Source of the DNA: Xylona heveae TC161
Taxonomy: Eukaryota > Ascomycota > Xylonomycetes > Xylonales > Xylonaceae
Length of the DNA: 64,000 bases
Reading direction: 5' to 3'
NCBI RefSeq assembly: GCF_001619985.1
Contig: NW_017264202.1
Location: 248,001 to 312,000, forward strand
Part shown: positions 1-11,968 of the stretch, piece by piece
Layout of the letters: every line of letters begins with the position of its first letter
Numbering within the stretch: position 1 is the stretch's first letter
Notes under the pieces: model-generated
Databases searched by the model: none
Told to the model about the DNA's origin: nothing
Seen by the model: only the letters and a program-made list of their open reading frames with translations
Position numbers and translations under genes: made by a program

Positions 1-377
1 CGTCTCAACCTTCTTTGTTTACCAATTGACCTTTTTTTTTCCTGAGCTTGCATTTGCTTTTGGCCAAGAAAAGAAAAAAATAGAGACCATTGTCAGGAGT
101 GCTCTGTTCAATCATATGAATTCTTTGGATGTATTTTTAACTCAAGCAATCTCGGAAATTTGTTTTAAATATTTTGAATTTTCGAAAGTTCATTTTAAAA
201 CCACATTCATACTCAAAAATGCTTTCAAATGCGCTTAAAAAACTTACAATACTTCTACAGACATGAATACATTTGCCTCTGACAAGTGGTATCGTTGAAT
301 AAAGAAAAAGCTATTCCACCACAGACTTTCTCTCCACTTTGCAACGTTCGAACTATGACACCGGAATTTCATCGTCT
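1..377. other. left-edge sequence without a gene
   Basis: AT-rich sequence downstream of the betaine lipid synthase stop codon. The open frames here are short and look non-coding. It probably holds the 3' untranslated region of the neighbouring minus-strand gene. Confidence 0.5.
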
Positions 378-3156
378 TCAAATGACTTGCATCGGCTTTC
401 CAATATTCAAAGGCTCCATGCGACTGACAACATCATCACCGGCATTACTGAGCTTGGTACAGATCCAAGTACTTGCGTACATGTTTACACTAAGTCTGTG
501 TCAGTCTGCGGCATACTGGCAGCAATTTGTCTGGTCTGGAGTCCTGAAACTTACCGATCAATGCAAGTGCCTGGATTGCGCACCGCTACCCGGGTGGCCT
601 GGAATCCATGTTTCTCAAATGCAGAAATATACCACGGATGCGTACCGGCGCTCCGCAGCATCAACCGGCCACCTACACGAAGGGCCTGACGGATGAGTTG
701 AACCTGCTCATCCAGCTCAGCACTGCCGGGCTCGAACCAGTCCATGCTGTCCATAACGACAGCAATTGTTAGCGTTCCTGGCTGCATCCGAGCCAAGACC
801 TCGCGGACCTCGTCCGTGTGAATGCGCATGCCGTCCAAGGCGCCAGGTCTTGAAAGTTTGGCATGGGCCCGCGCATCAAGATAAGGCGGGTGGCAACGCT
901 TTGTGTATCGGCCGAGCAGGGTCAGCAAGTAGTAGTGGTTTTCATCTGAAATCAATGTATTTTCAACCACTGGATCGAGTGTGTTGAGTGCATAGTTCCA
1001 GATGGCGCGGCCCGAGTTACGAGGACCAACAACAGCCGCTCTGGCCGCAGCAGCTTCACGGTATGTTTCGGCATTTTCTGAACGCTCCATACCCTTAACG
1101 GGAGAGGTAAGAGGGGGCGCATCACCAGATTGACGAGCAAAATCTTGCTCAATCATTTGTCGTTGCGCCTCTGGAACACCCAAAGCTTTCCACAACCATG
1201 TCTTATTACTCACAATTGCCCAGCTCAGCAGCCGGTTCAGGAGCACCCGACGCACGCTGCGTCGCCAGATGGTCAGCTGTTCGTCCATGGTCTTTGCGGA
1301 ACAGAGTCGTTCAATTTCCTTCTTCAAACCCAGCACTGAAAAAAGCCACTGAACTAGATTCAATGCATGACGAGAACCGCCAGTAAAGTAAAGACCATGG
1401 TTGGCAAAAGTCTCAGGGCCATATTGCAGCCAGTACTGGAAGGAGAGCGAGGAAAGATGGGGCGAAAGCTTGGTGATGAGAATCTCACGGAAAGAGTCAT
1501 GCTTGCCATCGCCGAACAGTTTCCAGATATCGCCATGTCCGAGCGCAGTGAAGGCAGCAAGCTTAAGTTCGAGAAGGTGGTTCTGATTGGGGCTTAAATT
1601 GGTCAGTAAATGAGGAACATATAGGGCAATAGCGAAACTCACTTCAGGTCAACACAATGAATGCGTTTCGGTTGCTTCAGCGCGTACGTGAGAGCATTAT
1701 CTCCCGCGCTTGTGATGGCCAGAATAACATCTTCCTTTTGGATATCCAGGATCTTCAAGTCTTCATGCGCGTCTTCCCAGGTGAATGCATAGATGTATTC
1801 GTTGCCAAACTGACGATGCTTTTGCAGGTGCTCATCAAAATGAATGCGCCAGTGGTGCTGTTGGTACCAGCTTGATGGAAGAGGGAGGCTTGAAGCCAAG
1901 TTGACTACGGCTGAATCGTAGGCTTTTGACCGAACTCCCTGTTCGCGTGTTTCTTTAGTTTCCTGCATTGACTTGCCATGGCGATCGAGCGCCGAGATAA
2001 AGGGAGACTCGGTTGCCGCGGCGTCAAGCTGCCTGAGTTTGGCCTGGGATACACCCGTATCTCGTGAGCATCCGATCCAAACATAGTAAGGAATGCGCAG
2101 GCCGAGCATTCGGTTCCGGGCATTGAAGCTGAGAATGGTCCCGAAGCGGTATTCCAAATAATCCTAACCGGGTATTCAATCAGTGCTGTACTTCCATAAA
2201 AGGGTTCTATGACATACTCTTCGAGCAGCCTCAAGGCTGACGCGGTCAACCTCAAACCAAGTCCGCCAGAAAACGCGCGAGATCCACATGCAATGCCGGT
2301 TGATCTCTCCACCGATATAGTTCCGGCTGTGATAATCAATCTCACTTTGGACGTAAAAGTCTGCAACACCAATGACTCCATTCTCAGAGAGAGTATTTGC
2401 CAGCGAATCCACGACGGAATAGAAGTCGGGAATCATCGACAGAGAATAAGACATGGTGATCAAATCTGGGCGGTTGCGGGCTTGCTCTCCATACCGCTCC
2501 GCTCTGAGCGGACTCTGGTAATGATCTTCGAGACGGAAATGTCTGGCATCTTGGCAAATGACGTGGACATTTTTCCAGCCCAGTCTCTTGAACCGATCGG
2601 CAGCGACAGCGAGGAGAGATGGCGAGAGATCAATAATGAAAACCCGGTCGAAGAAGTTGGGAACATCGACAAATCGCTGCATCTGCTCAACATTGTATCC
2701 TGTACCACCGCCCATCTAACCGCCCCCAATCAGTTATTCTTTTTCGCGTCACTCTCAAGGCTTCGGCAGACATACATCAACCCAAATGGGTTTCTGAGGC
2801 ACAATACCCTGCTTGACGCGATGGCGAATCTGGGCGGCGACCAAGCCTAGCATGTCCTCCCGACCACGCAAGAGCCGAGTTCTGGTATTATCATAAACAG
2901 ACGCCTGAGCTTTGTAAAAGCTCTCCAGAGCGACCTTTTGATCTCGGGTGCCTCTGCCCTCGTGTGGCTTGATGAAGCAGCCATAGCAAAAGCGGGCATA
3001 GTTTTGGAGGGATTCGGGAAGGAATGACAAAAGCTTTTGGGATCCGAGAAAGGCATGAGCAAAGATAGTCACAATGAAAAGGACCAGAATAATCGAACAA
3101 AGTAGGATCTGAGTTTGAGGCTCATGAAGCATCTGCATTGATGCAAGGAGTGCCAT
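378..3156 (-). CDS. BTA1: betaine lipid (DGTS) synthase, Bta1-type bifunctional enzyme
   Basis: Makes the phosphorus-free betaine lipid diacylglyceryl-trimethylhomoserine from diacylglycerol and S-adenosylmethionine at the ER. Five exons: 3156-2776, 2715-2218, 2163-1643, 1592-555, 489-378 (849 aa); the introns are 50-65 bp with GTATGT, GTATGT, GTGAGT and GTAAGT donors. The N-terminus has one hydrophobic segment (about residues 17-37), then a class I methyltransferase domain whose SAM loop (WVDMGGGTGYN) spans the first splice junction; this is the BtaB-like part. The C-terminal half is a DUF3419/BtaA-like domain with the motif YAFTWEDAHEDLKIL. The last exon restores the conserved ending NMYASTWICTK, which an unspliced reading would lose. 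In fungi this gene is typically induced by phosphate starvation (family knowledge); I saw no CACGTG box in the 1.4 kb upstream. Divergent from VPS54. Confidence 0.93.
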
Positions 3157-4571
3157 TTTTCCGCCTGCACCTGTGTTGAAAGGAGTGAAAGACGACGGCC
3201 ATCTTAGACAGCGGGGTAAAGCAGTGATATATCTATCATTCAGAAATAACTAGCTACGCCTTTGGTAAATGAGTGTCAAAGTGCAGAATAGAGCCGACAT
3301 TTTGGGTGTCCATCTCGCAGCTAGAGCAAGCAAAAGGTCAACGCGGACCTATGAGTTGAAGCACATGGGAGGGGTTGTTACGCATGTGTAGACATGTTCG
3401 GTACCCGTGGGAGAAGGGTCCCACCAGCGCTATTCTATTCATTCTGGGATGAAGCCGGCTGAAGCAGCCTGTCAGCGCTCGGTATGCAGCCATGTGGGTG
3501 TGGTAGAGTTGGGGAATTGATCAAATTGAGGTTGAAGTGGAGGGAAACTCAGGGTCCAGTGTTTGCTCTGTTTGCATCCGAGCAGGGGACACGAGGAGAG
3601 TTGGGGCCTCGTCACTGGTCAATTTCACCTCGTCAACATCCTTTGTCCCTGGAACCATAAGTTAACCCGCAACCTCCAAGGCACAGAATCTATATTCGGA
3701 CATTTCTTCCTTTCGACACATCTCTTATCAAATGGTCCCCAGATAGAGTTCTTCTTAATTACGTATATGAATCCTTCTCCTCACTCGACGGCGTTATTTG
3801 CTGAAGAATTGACTAAATACCTCATCTCCACTCCGCTCCGTTATGCAAGTAGGACCACCACAATTTTGATAAGGATGAGAGGTTGCCCCAATATTTTGTC
3901 TGCTTGCACGGGTCTCTTTCACCCTAATTTCTTCTATACTCTTTTCAAGCACCCATTCTTTGTTAAATCTTTTGCCAAACGTTGCTAATAAGAGTTTTGT
4001 GAGTGGTTAGCGTCATAGGGATGCAGGAAGTAAACAAAGGAAGATGGATGATCATATGAAAAGAACAGTAATGCTATCACATTCGGCCTTAACATGTGTA
4101 TATCCTGTTCTCTTCATCGAATTATTCTCTCCAAATCCATCAATATGAATGAGATATTGTTGCAATTTCCAAATGACGACTTCTTCGAACCCTGCAAGTG
4201 ATTGATGACTAAGATCTTATAAATCAACCCCGGATGTTATGACGGTCCGCGGATGGTTAAAATAGCGACAGATTACTGTCAGCTCAGGGCGATAACGTGG
4301 CCAGGGGGAAAGGAGAGACAGAAGGCCAGAGGAAGGCAACAAATATTCAGCATCAATCAGATTGATATTCCCATTTGAGCTCTGGGGACGTGCTCGATAT
4401 GAGTGACTAATACATAGATTTCAGTGTCAGGTCTCGCATCGCTCTGCGGTCGACACTGCACATCCAATCAGGCCTCCCGTGCAGCTTGTCTGCAATGACA
4501 TACAGTTTCGCACACCTTGCAGCGGCCGTTCATGTTGCCTCTGGGCTATTTGTCCACCATAGCTTGAGGTG
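3157..4571. other. divergent intergenic region between BTA1 and VPS54
   Basis: About 1.4 kb that must hold the promoters of both divergent genes. It has a 141-codon open frame at 3563-3988 (+) with no recognisable domain, which I regard as chance. No tRNA or transposon seen. Confidence 0.5.
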
Positions 4572-7500
4572 ATGTCGTCATATTCAGGAGCTCATCGATC
4601 GCCAGATGGCGACGGTTACGGTTCGCCCATTCTCTCTCCCACCGAATCCACACTTTCATTACACATTGAATCTCCACCGCGGCCGAGCTTCAGCTCTCGA
4701 TTACAGCTTCGACGAGGCTCGACCGCGAGCTCTGTCAGTTCCATTGGTGGAATTTTAGACACTTCCTCCAAGCATCACACACGACAAGCGGGCGAAGCGG
4801 ATCAAAATGCCATCTCGGCCCTCTTACAACCCCCAATCGTCCGAACTGGCCTCCTGCCACACACGACAGGCACCGCAGCGAGCGCTCAGCGACCACCCTC
4901 AACAAAAGACATTCCTCCGGTGACCCTCACGAATATACCCCATGTTGAGCCGGCGGCGTTTCGACCCTACCTGACTCAGATTGGTACGCTTTACGAGAGC
5001 TTCCAACAGGCGAAAGCAAATTCGGAAGAAGGCGGTGGCGTCCAGTTTTATCGACGGGAAAAAGACTCGACGGAAGACTTTTCGGAATTACTTGAGCGTA
5101 ACCTACGGAGGCAATCGCAACAATACGATGCTTCGAGCTTCTCGCGCAAGGCGTCCACCGCATCTCTGACGGTCTCGCCGCTTTTATCACCACAATCGAG
5201 ACGACCCTCGAGTAGTGGAAGCATCAGACGCGCGGGGCACGGCATCTCACCCCTATCGACCGTACCCAAGGTGTATTTTGAAGAGGATTTCCATCTCGAG
5301 AATCCCAGAACTTTTGATATTGTTAGTGAGAGGTCAGACGTCGTTCGAGAAAGCCCTAGTACCCCCACCGATGAAACCAAGGGCGCAAATGGGTTCGCTC
5401 TGCCGCCAGCGCCAACCGGTCGCAAAGCGCTTGCCACAAATGCTATCCTGCAGGAGAAGTTATCATGGTACTTGGATACTGTCGAGGTACATTTGATATC
5501 GTCCATTTCCAATGCGTCAACATCCTTTTTTGCCGCTCTGGGCTCACTTCGAGAACTACACTCGGAAGCGCAGGAATCCGTGGCAAAGATAAAGGCACTA
5601 CGAGAAGAGCTAGAGAAGTTGGACGAGGACATGGCCGTGGGTGGCCTGAATGTCCTCAGTTTGCGGAGACGAAGAAACAATGTCCATAAGCTGGCCTTGG
5701 CCATCGGACAACTCAAAGACGTTGTAGAGAATATTGCAGAGTGTGACGGAATGGTTGATCGAGGAGAGATTGAGAAAGCCATAGACGCGGTTGAGGGTAT
5801 AGAGCGACTAATTGCTGGTCAAGGCCAACAGCGTGTCAGCGCGGACGAGGACCAATCGTCAGATCCTCCTATGAAGCCTTTTGATTTGCGTGGTGTCAAG
5901 GCGCTCAGCGGTGCTCAAGAGGAACTCAGATTTCTGCGCAACCGCATTGGAAAGGGATTTGAGTCGCGATTTTTAGAAGCTCTGCTAGGAGATCTCCGCC
6001 GACATATCCAAAGCGTTCCCAGCTCGGAAACACTTGAACGGTGGGCATCGTTGTCTCCACGTTATCGTGCAGACCATGCCCGAAAAAGACCGGCTCTTCC
6101 AAGCTATCTGAAACTGGACGATTCAGTACGATCCGAACTTTTGTCTACACTTCATGGACTGAGTCGAGCTCGGCACTCTTCTGCTGCGACAGCAGCATAT
6201 CGAGACTGCGTTTTACGAGAGATGAAGAATCTCATTCGTCAGCATCTTCCAAGTTCAACAGACGACGATAACGAATCGATGGTGTCCGTCTCGACACACA
6301 GTGGCCGGCATTTAACCCAACAAGAAAAATCCTCAATCTTGGCACGTAATCTTCGCGCTTTAGATCCCGAATCAGCAGAAGAACTCTTGACAAAGATATA
6401 CTCTGGCGTGGGTGAAGGCTTGAGAAGGCTAGGTGTCCAGATTAAAGTTCTTTTGGATGTAACAAGCAGTATAAAAGTTCCAGAAGGACCGAGCCCAGTG
6501 ATGTCGCCGCTCCGTGGCCACGACGTTTCATCAATCAATGGCTATTTCAATGGGACCACAATTGACAGTGTCGCGTTTGAGAATGCCCAGGATGAAATCA
6601 ATCAAGCGCTGGACATGTCGAGTCTGCTCGGCCAAGCGGTGGATATTGCTCAGACGCAGATTACAAAAGTCCTCAAAGTCCGCGCCGACCAGTCGATACA
6701 TCTTCCACTCCAACATTTTCTACGGTACTTTCATATCAATCGCCTATTCGCTGACGAATGCGAATCGGTATCAGGCCGAGGTGGAACAGCGCTCAAAAAT
6801 GCTGTCAATGGGCACATTAAAGAGTTCGTGGCTAATATGGGCGAATTTGAACGACAAACACTTGCGCAAAGCATGGAGTCTGATCGGTGGGACGCCAAAG
6901 ATTTTGGCGACACCGAAAGCGTTCTCCTACAAAACGTTCTCGACGGCGGCACCAGAGATGTAGAATCGTGGATGAAGGGGGGTCGGATATGGGAGGCTCT
7001 CAGCGAGCCAACGCAATCCGCGTCGAATAACAGCAACGAAAATACCACTGAGAATGGCAAAGATAAGGTCCGCAGCGCTTCGTTTGATGAACAGAAGTTC
7101 ATCCTTCCTGCCTCTGCTGCTGTGGTGCTACAGGGTGTCGAGCGATTTGAAAATCTCATTGCGGGTATTCCCAGCATGACTCATGAAGTCTCGACAAACT
7201 TGCTAGAATACCTCAAGCTGTTCAATTCGCGATCCTGTCAGCTCATTCTCGGCGCGGGGGCAACGCGGAGTGCGGGCCTCAAGAACATCACGACCAAACA
7301 CTTGGCGCTTGCCTCGCAGTCACTAAGCTTCATCATCGCCTTGATTCCGTACATTCGCGAGTTTGTCCGCCGGCATTCTCCTCCTTCGAGCCCACTCATG
7401 GCGGAATTCGACAAGGTCAAGAGGTTATACCAGGAACATCAGTCTGGTATCCACGATAAACTTGTCGAAATCATGAGCATGCGCTCGTCTAGTCACGTTG

Positions 7501-8293
7501 GAGCGATGAAGAAGACTGACTGGGATAGTCCTGGCACGACGCAGCAGGAAGGAGCCAGCTCGTACATGGAGACCCTGACCAAGGAGACGACGACTCTGCA
7601 TCGGGTCCTAAGCAGACATTTCGCTGAACCAACGCTCATCATGATTATGGACCCTGTCTTTACGAGTTACCGAGAGCAATGGGGGAACGCGTTTCGTGCA
7701 GCGACTGTCAAGACTGATGCTGGAAAGGAGAGGTATGTTTTGACCCTGAATCCTTTCCCCCTTTTTCATTCCCCTTTTCTTTTCCCCTTCCATTTAACAA
7801 CTCGGCTAACCCGTACAACAGACTTCTCCGCGACGCTGAATTGTTCAAGTCCAGACTCAGCAAAATCACTGGCGCCGGCGACGTTGGCGATATGATTGTC
7901 AATATTGTCCAGGACAAGAAACCCTTGCAATCAAAGAATCCAAATCCGAATCCGAATCCGAATCCGAATCCAAACCCCGCTGCCAAAGCACCCACACCCG
8001 GTCCAGCTACCAATAATACCCAACCCTCGACTGCCCCGGCCCCTGCCTCGTCTGAAGACAAAGACACCAAGCTAAAGGAGCTAAAAAACTCCTTTACTCC
8101 CCGTTCTTCCAGTCTCGCTCCTCCTCCGCCTTCGTCTTCTTCTTCTCTCCCGGACTCGAGTCGTAAATCGTCTACGGATGAACCAACCCAGAGCACAGAT
8201 GCAAGCACGCGCACGTCTGTCGAGCAGTCCGGACGCGAGTCTGAATCTGCTCAGCCAGACTCCACAAACACGGATAGCGACAAGAAGGAATAG
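4572..8293 (+). CDS. VPS54: Vps54, GARP tethering complex subunit
   Basis: Subunit of the Golgi-associated retrograde protein complex (Vps51-54), which tethers endosome-derived vesicles at the trans-Golgi network. Two exons: 4572-7732 and 7822-8293 (1210 aa), with an 89-bp intron (GTATGT...ACAG). The first ATG in frame is 4572; the preceding GTG is not needed. The N-terminal 150 residues are Ser/Pro-rich and disordered. The Vps54 N-terminal coiled coil lies around residues 293-400 (LSWYLDTVEVHLISSISNAS, then Glu/Lys/Leu-rich heptads). The conserved C-terminal region (SIHLPLQHFLRYFHINRLF) is near residue 710. The intron removes sequence that would break the conserved helical end. The last 130 residues are Pro/Ser-rich and contain a hexanucleotide repeat. 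At 1210 aa it is somewhat longer than many Vps54 proteins because of its disordered ends. Confidence 0.92.
7937..7978 (+). repeat. in-frame hexanucleotide repeat in VPS54 (Asn-Pro)n
   Basis: About six tandem copies of AATCC(G/A), encoding alternating Asn-Pro in the disordered C-terminal tail of Vps54. The unit keeps the reading frame, so copy-number change would alter tail length without breaking the protein. Likely polymorphic between strains (inference). Confidence 0.85.
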
Positions 8294-8733
8294 GGGTCTC
8301 TTTATGAGGCGTAGCATGTATTATATACCTTTGATGGACAGCAGGCCCCTAGGTAGTTAATCAAATACATTAATGAAGCATGTAATCTTCTATTGTGCCA
8401 AGTAGTTTTATACCATATTCTGTCACAGTAGAGACAAAAGAGTGATATGTTTATTTATGTATTTTTCTCATCTTATTTTCCCTTTCTCGTCCTTACTTAG
8501 TTTCTTTTCTTTTTTTTTTACATATTATTGAGTACGCATACAACTAAATCAATCCCATTCATAAATTTCAGACAAAGCGTGTGAGGGTCAATAGAGAAAG
8601 ACACAAGTGCCAAAAAAATAAAATAAAATCTAAATCCCAAGAAACACACACACACACCAAAAAAAGGCATAGAAAAAAAGGAATAGAAAAAAAGAATAGA
8701 AAAATAAAATAAAACCCAAAATATTAGAAAAAT
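8294..8733. other. convergent 3' intergenic region
   Basis: AT-rich spacer between the convergent ends of VPS54 and the minus-strand hypothetical gene. The strand is strongly A-rich near 8610-8730, with CA and A tracts. Nothing coding seen. Confidence 0.5.
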
Positions 8734-10602
8734 CTAAACAAAAACCCTTCGGACTGGCGGCGTCGTCAAGCCAAACATTCTCCTTCTCCTCCTCCCTCCC
8801 CCTCCAATTCCTCTCCTTCTTTCTCCGGTGTCCGTCATATCATCGACGTCGTCGTTGCCGTTCCCTTCAGCCTCCTCGTGCACTAACGACAGCGTCGATA
8901 CATCCGATCCGTCAGATCCATCAAATACATTAACGTCCGCGTGAATGTCCGCGTGAATGTCCATGTCCATGGCGAGTAACATGCCCGCCAACTTTCCCAG
9001 CCCCAGCGAAACTTTCTTTCGTTTCTTATTCCCGCCTGTCCACGAAGCGATGTTTCTACCGTCCCCTTCCTCTGAGACTGACCCGCCCCAAGCGCCGTGG
9101 TCAGACGCGCCTGAAGCGCTGTCGTCGTGCAGATTGCCGTAATGGGCATCATCACGGTATGTAAGGCCGCCGTAAGAGTCGTCAAAGTACGGGTGACTTC
9201 GACGGTAACAAAGAGGATAGCCAGAGTGGTTGTGGTCATGACAGACAAACATGCCGCCGCGCCCATCAAACACGCATCGCCGCGGGATGGCGCGCAGACC
9301 AAATGCCATTCCTGCGCGGGGCGGGATGCGTGGTTCTATTTCAACAACCGTTGGTCCTGCCAGTCCCGTCGGTGCAGTCGATCCCGTTGGTCGTACTGGC
9401 CCTACCGGCAGCCTCTTCACATCTGAGTTCCGAGAAGAAATATTTCGAGAAACAATATCACCATCAAGGTTAATGTCAAAGTCAAAGTCCCGGTCAAGGC
9501 CAAGGTCAACGAAAGTATCGTCGGCGGGCCCAAGACGGGCCAAAGGATACGTCTTGGTCATTCGACCCATGTAGTTCCTCCGTCGGCGCCTCATGCGGCG
9601 GAGTTCTAGGGGGGTCATTTTCTCCGCGACGATTTTCTTTCTGTCGGCTGTGTCGAATGCGGGATGATTGCGACCATGACCATGACCATGGCCTAGATTG
9701 CGCACTGGACGTGGAGGTTTGTGGGTGCGGTGGTGTGTAGGATTCAGATTGAGCACGGTGTTCTGAGCGGGCGGACCGGCACGAGGATCATCGTGCGGCG
9801 AGGTACTAGGACCTTCGTGCTGTAAGCTAGGAGGAAGGTCAAGTGGGACAGAGAGGTCAAGAGGACTTTCAATCTGTCGCATATCCCAGTCCAGCGGACC
9901 TACAGCCTTGGCATGTTGCGGGACGGTATATACCTCTTCGCGCGCCGTTATTGACAGCTTCGTTGGCGCTGCTGCTGCGGGCGGGGATGGTATATTCGTT
10001 GTACGATATGTGTCGTGACTATCCTTCACTGTCTCGTGCGTCTTTTTCGTTTGGTTTGTCGAGCTTATATTGGACTCTGCTGCGAGTAGTTCTTGGTCTA
10101 GCTCGTGGATATCAATATCCAAATCACCCTTTCCGTCTGCTTTTTCATTCTCGGGAGGACCTTGATCTCCGACACGGTCAGGTCTTGGTCCTTCACTGCT
10201 GATAGCGTCGTCTGGTCTCGCAGTATGTCGAGATCGAGTACGAAGTCGTGCGCTACTTCTCGTATGTGTCTTTGTAAGAACTTGCAAAGACGACGGGACC
10301 GAAACAGACAAAGGAAGACTCCGCCTTCGAAGAGATTTTCCTGTCCGTGGCTGAGCACCCGCTGGCTCAGTTGTGTTTCTGCGCAGATCAAGATCGGCAT
10401 TCTTCCGTCTGGGCTTGCGTCCACTTATATCCGGAAGATTAAACAGGTCAATATCCGCCAAGGGACGAAGTTCCTTGATACTCCATCCCTTGCACTGTCC
10501 GCACTGGATGACGCGAGCGCGGCCTTCGGGGCGGGGCCGGACAGATGGGATCGTAGGTGGGACGTTGTTGCATGCCGGGCAGACTGTATCGTTCTTTGCC
10601 AT
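8734..10602 (-). CDS. hypothetical protein with N-terminal zinc-ribbon-like cysteines, largely disordered
   Basis: Single open exon of 622 codons from ATG 10602 to TAG 8734. I do not recognise the family. The N-terminus has two Cys pairs (CPAC near residue 8, CGQC near residue 34) that could bind one zinc ion. The middle is low-complexity, rich in Arg, Ser, Pro, Asp and His, with runs such as GHGHGHG and alternating Asp in DRDFDFDINLDGD. A segment near residue 445 (CVFDGRGGMFVCHDHNH) adds further Cys/His. No membrane segment. The length of the uninterrupted frame and the biased but non-repetitive composition support a real gene. The region upstream, 10603-10699, is only about 100 bp from the stop of the next minus-strand gene, so the two are tightly tandem. 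Confidence 0.7.
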   Translation of the reverse strand: MAKNDTVCPACNNVPPTIPSVRPRPEGRARVIQCGQCKGWSIKELRPLADIDLFNLPDISGRKPRRKNADLDLRRNTTEPAGAQPRTGKSLRRRSLPLSVSVPSSLQVLTKTHTRSSARLRTRSRHTARPDDAISSEGPRPDRVGDQGPPENEKADGKGDLDIDIHELDQELLAAESNISSTNQTKKTHETVKDSHDTYRTTNIPSPPAAAAPTKLSITAREEVYTVPQHAKAVGPLDWDMRQIESPLDLSVPLDLPPSLQHEGPSTSPHDDPRAGPPAQNTVLNLNPTHHRTHKPPRPVRNLGHGHGHGRNHPAFDTADRKKIVAEKMTPLELRRMRRRRRNYMGRMTKTYPLARLGPADDTFVDLGLDRDFDFDINLDGDIVSRNISSRNSDVKRLPVGPVRPTGSTAPTGLAGPTVVEIEPRIPPRAGMAFGLRAIPRRCVFDGRGGMFVCHDHNHSGYPLCYRRSHPYFDDSYGGLTYRDDAHYGNLHDDSASGASDHGAWGGSVSEEGDGRNIASWTGGNKKRKKVSLGLGKLAGMLLAMDMDIHADIHADVNVFDGSDGSDVSTLSLVHEEAEGNGNDDVDDMTDTGERRRGIGGGGRRRRRMFGLTTPPVRRVFV

Positions 10603-10699
10603 TTTCTTTATTATCTCCTCTTCCTCTTCTTCTCTCGGATGTGAAGCTGCTGAATGTTGCTAAAGGGAAACCAAACTCTCTAAAAAAAGTATCAATCAA

Positions 10700-11968
10700 T
10701 CACTCAATCCAGCTACCGATCTTTCTACTCCAGGCAACCGGATCGTCAGTGTCCGAGTTCTTGGCGTTTTTCAGATCTTGGCTTTCCTTGAGCGGCTTAA
10801 TGTCTGGGTATTGTGCGTCAAGGAGGTCAGTTACGTCCGTAATATCCGTGACTGTCGCCCACGTCGAGCTCGTTCTTGGTACTGATCCTGTTCCCGACCT
10901 GATTTCTGACGCCGGAGGTTGAAATGGCTGTGGAGGCGTTCTCGTTTGCGCGGATGCAGCCCAGTCTCCAAAGGCTGGATTACTATCGCTCGTATTTCCC
11001 TGCAGACCCTTGACAGCTGGACGGCCTGACTTGATCCACTTGCGGTATAATCTGCGAAAAGCGTCTTCTTCTTGGTCGTGTGCGTTTTGGGATTGATCCT
11101 CTTCTCTCTCGCCTCGGTGCTTTTGCGAATTGTGCAAATTTTGCGGATTCTGCGAGGCGTCAAATCCCCAGTCCCGTTGCTGTCGGTGACTTTTGTTTCT
11201 ATCTGCCTGCAAGACCTTTTCCCACGACTCCCACGAGCCCCACGAATTCAAGTCTCTTTTTGTACTGGCTCGATGCCGTAGACCTTGATCCAATTTCTCT
11301 TCGTCCCGGTTTCTCTGTTCAGCACTGCCTGCTCGCTGCGGATCCGCAGACGAAGGCGGGTATTCGACACTATTACGAGACGAATCCTTGTCTCTCCTCG
11401 TTCCGTAGGAGGCCCCCCCGTGCTGAGGATTAAACTGTTCCCAGAGAAGTCGCGCTTCTCGTATGCGATCCTGGTGATATTGTTCAAGTTGAACTTTCTG
11501 TAATTGCTTTGCGCCGCGTTCGGCGATGACGGCCCAATACCCAATGACAAAGAGGAAGAAAACTACGACAAGTGAAAAAGCAAGGCTCAGAAGCAAGACA
11601 TGCGAGATAGATACGAGGCAGTGGTGAGATCGGCTGAAAGAGGGAGGCGGAGCGGAAGGACGGTTTGGGATGTCAGTGTTGTGAGACAAGCGGAGAAGCG
11701 CACCGAGACGCTCAGGCGGATATGTTGATGGATAGTCCGGGTGGAGCGTGCGCGTGGATGTAAGGTTCTCAGCGGGTGTCAAATAGAGACTAGAATATTT
11801 GCTGGGGCCAAGCGACGCCTTTGCCTGAGAAATGATCCGGGATGCGATTTTGCTGTAGTCTGTGACGACACTTGTTCGGCCGCGCCAGTCTGTCGTGCGG
11901 AACGTCGTGGGCCCGTCTCTGAGATTAAAGAAGTTGGTAAACCCAAACGGAGGAAATATGCCAGGCAT
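10700..11968 (-). CDS. hypothetical single-pass membrane protein
   Basis: Single exon of 422 aa. The frame is open from 11980 but the first ATG is at 11968 (MPGIFPPFGFTNFF). Around residues 121-147 lies one strong hydrophobic segment (HVLLLSLAFSLVVVFFLFVI), followed by a basic, coiled-coil-like stretch (LQKVQLEQYHQDRIREARLL). The C-terminal 230 residues are charged and disordered, rich in Asp, Ser, Gln and Arg. This resembles fungal type II or tail-oriented membrane proteins of unknown function. No catalytic motif seen. The stop lies 97 bp before the start of the zinc-ribbon hypothetical gene on the same strand. Confidence 0.65.
   Translation of the reverse strand: MPGIFPPFGFTNFFNLRDGPTTFRTTDWRGRTSVVTDYSKIASRIISQAKASLGPSKYSSLYLTPAENLTSTRTLHPDYPSTYPPERLGALLRLSHNTDIPNRPSAPPPSFSRSHHCLVSISHVLLLSLAFSLVVVFFLFVIGYWAVIAERGAKQLQKVQLEQYHQDRIREARLLWEQFNPQHGGASYGTRRDKDSSRNSVEYPPSSADPQRAGSAEQRNRDEEKLDQGLRHRASTKRDLNSWGSWESWEKVLQADRNKSHRQQRDWGFDASQNPQNLHNSQKHRGEREEDQSQNAHDQEEDAFRRLYRKWIKSGRPAVKGLQGNTSDSNPAFGDWAASAQTRTPPQPFQPPASEIRSGTGSVPRTSSTWATVTDITDVTDLLDAQYPDIKPLKESQDLKNAKNSDTDDPVAWSRKIGSWIE

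Noticed and set aside
2209-2850. 213-codon plus-strand frame inside BTA1
   Set aside because: Lies opposite conserved exons of the betaine lipid synthase and has no domain; a shadow frame.
5048-5782. 244-codon minus-strand frame inside VPS54
   Set aside because: Antisense to the coiled-coil exon of VPS54; Ser-rich composition is what antisense of that exon gives.
7708-8214. 168-codon minus-strand frame with alternating Gly-Phe
   Set aside because: Antisense of the VPS54 Asn-Pro repeat and intron; not a gene.
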